Origin: Capsulimonadaceae bacterium
GTDB lineage: Bacteria; Armatimonadota; Armatimonadia; Armatimonadales; Capsulimonadaceae
DNA: 64,000 nt
Direction: 5' to 3'
Assembly: GCA_031292625.1 (NCBI GenBank)
Contig: JARLGU010000010.1
Location: forward strand, 1 to 64,000
Below, piece after piece: positions 63,281-64,000 of this stretch; the first letter of the stretch is position 1, and each line of letters starts with the position of its first letter. The translations under genes were made by a program, and so were the position numbers. The notes beneath the pieces were generated by a model. The model did not search any database and had not been told where the DNA came from. It saw only the letters and a program-made list of their open reading frames with translations.

Positions 63281-64000
63281 CTATCGCGGCTGGTTCGGTT
63301 TGATCAAAGTGTCGGCAACAACGAGGACGTCGGTGTTCGGCACCAGGTCGATCAGGTTGGAGACGAGGGAACCACGGACGAATTTCTTCCATCCGGACTG
63401 GCGCGAGTGGCCAATCACCATCTCGGATATTTGGTTCGACTTCGCGTAGTCCGCCAGTGTCTTTGCGACATCGGTGCCGGATATCTGTTCGACGGGGATG
63501 TTCAATTGGGTCGCGAGGGCAAGATTGGCATCCAGGTTGCGGCGCTGATGGAGTTCAAAACGGTCGGGCGCGACGTAGACGGCGACGACGTCGGCCTTGA
63601 GGCGTTGCGCGACGCGCCATCCTCGGCGAAGCAGCTTGTCGGAGGGACGGTCGGCGGAGATGCAGATCATGACGCGCTCCTGCGTCTGCCACGGCTCCTG
63701 GACGCCATGTTCGGCACGGTAATGCTGTACGGAGCGGTCAACGGTCGAGGCGATCTCCCGGAAGGCGATTTCCCGAAGCGCGCCAAGGTTGCCTTCGCGG
63801 AAGAAATTGGAGAGCGCTTGCGGCACCTTCTCCTGATTGTACACATCGCCGCGCTCGAGACGGTTGATGAGCGCGCGCGGGGTAATGTCGACGTTTACGA
63901 TCTCATCGGCGCGTCCGAGAAGCCAGTCGGGCACCGTTTCGCGAACCTTGATGCTCGTGATTTGCATCACGGTATCGTTCAGGCTCTCGAGGTGCTGGAC
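63281..64000 (-). CDS. KdpD sensor-domain / UspA protein, 5' end beyond the window
   Basis: The frame is open to the window edge (240 codons shown). It begins VQHLESLNDT and continues with RETVPDWLLGRADEIVNVD, the end of the KdpD N-terminal sensor domain. A universal-stress-protein domain follows (about the last 130 residues, with VIGHSRQSGW for the nucleotide loop). It stops without transmembrane helices or a histidine-kinase core. So it is a stand-alone KdpD-N/Usp protein of the kind found with K+ transport genes. The real start lies outside the window. Confidence 0.8.
   Translation of the reverse strand, partial: VQHLESLNDTVMQITSIKVRETVPDWLLGRADEIVNVDITPRALINRLERGDVYNQEKVPQALSNFFREGNLGALREIAFREIASTVDRSVQHYRAEHGVQEPWQTQERVMICISADRPSDKLLRRGWRVAQRLKADVVAVYVAPDRFELHQRRNLDANLALATQLNIPVEQISGTDVAKTLADYAKSNQISEMVIGHSRQSGWKKFVRGSLVSNLIDLVPNTDVLVVADTLIKPNQPR

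Noticed and set aside
1-64000. CRISPR array or anti-phage system
   Set aside because: No regularly spaced short repeats and no cas, restriction, retron or similar genes were found. The tandem unit at 1-228 is too long and has no spacers.

Overview
The window looks like chromosomal DNA of a GC-rich, plant-polysaccharide-degrading soil or plant-surface bacterium, most plausibly an Armatimonadota member of the Capsulimonas type. That assignment is inference. It rests on six prepilin-like proteins with the N-terminal FTLIEL segment and an H-X9-DG motif (DUF1559/TIGR04294 style), on LacI, AraC and GntR regulators placed beside secreted glycoside hydrolases, and on TTG/GTG starts.

Layout. 1-5.8 kb: late genes of a prophage or phage remnant (structural/tail proteins, small proteins, two zinc-finger ORFs, an amidase endolysin) mixed with palindromic repeats. 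5.9-11.1 kb: TauE/SafE exporter, methyltransferase, YeiH exporter with a divergent LysR regulator, and a frameshifted 5'-3' exonuclease. 11.1-15.6 kb: a decayed accessory region with a Fic protein, tRNA-Arg, an XRE regulator broken by an amber codon, a truncated DUF2958 gene, and a scar made of hydrolase, GH42 and IS1380 pieces. 15.6-20.2 kb: operon of GntR/LacI-type regulator, pseudopilin and clan GH-A hydrolase. 20.7-23.7 kb: small membrane protein and a sulfonate ABC transporter (ssuABC order). 23.9-33.8 kb: dehydrogenase pair with an AraC regulator, then a pectin-type cluster (GH106-like, PL22, pseudopilin, GH29, second AraC). 33.9-36.2 kb: cysD-cysN. 36.4-38.7 kb: beta-helix protein with a small secreted protein. 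38.8-39.4 kb: repeats. 39.5-44.2 kb: Gfo/Idh oxidoreductase, FAD oxidoreductase, and a nickel transporter with nikR. 44.9-61.2 kb: four further carbohydrate loci, each with its own pseudopilin (GH13; GH74; CE15 plus GH4; GH5). 61.5-64 kb: FAD oxidoreductase and a KdpD-sensor/UspA protein cut by the window edge.

The main pattern is a repeated module. Three times the order is regulator, pseudopilin, secreted hydrolase, co-directional and tightly packed (20.0-15.6, 49.3-53.6 and 57.7-61.2 kb). Three more pseudopilins sit in hydrolase clusters. Several of these units have near-consensus promoters (TTGACA, exactly 17 bp, often an extended TGn -10) with palindromes on or just past them, as expected for strong promoters held off by a dedicated sugar-responsive repressor. 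A second notable item is a ~160-190 nt repeat with four hairpins, one of which shows two compensatory base-pair changes between distant copies.
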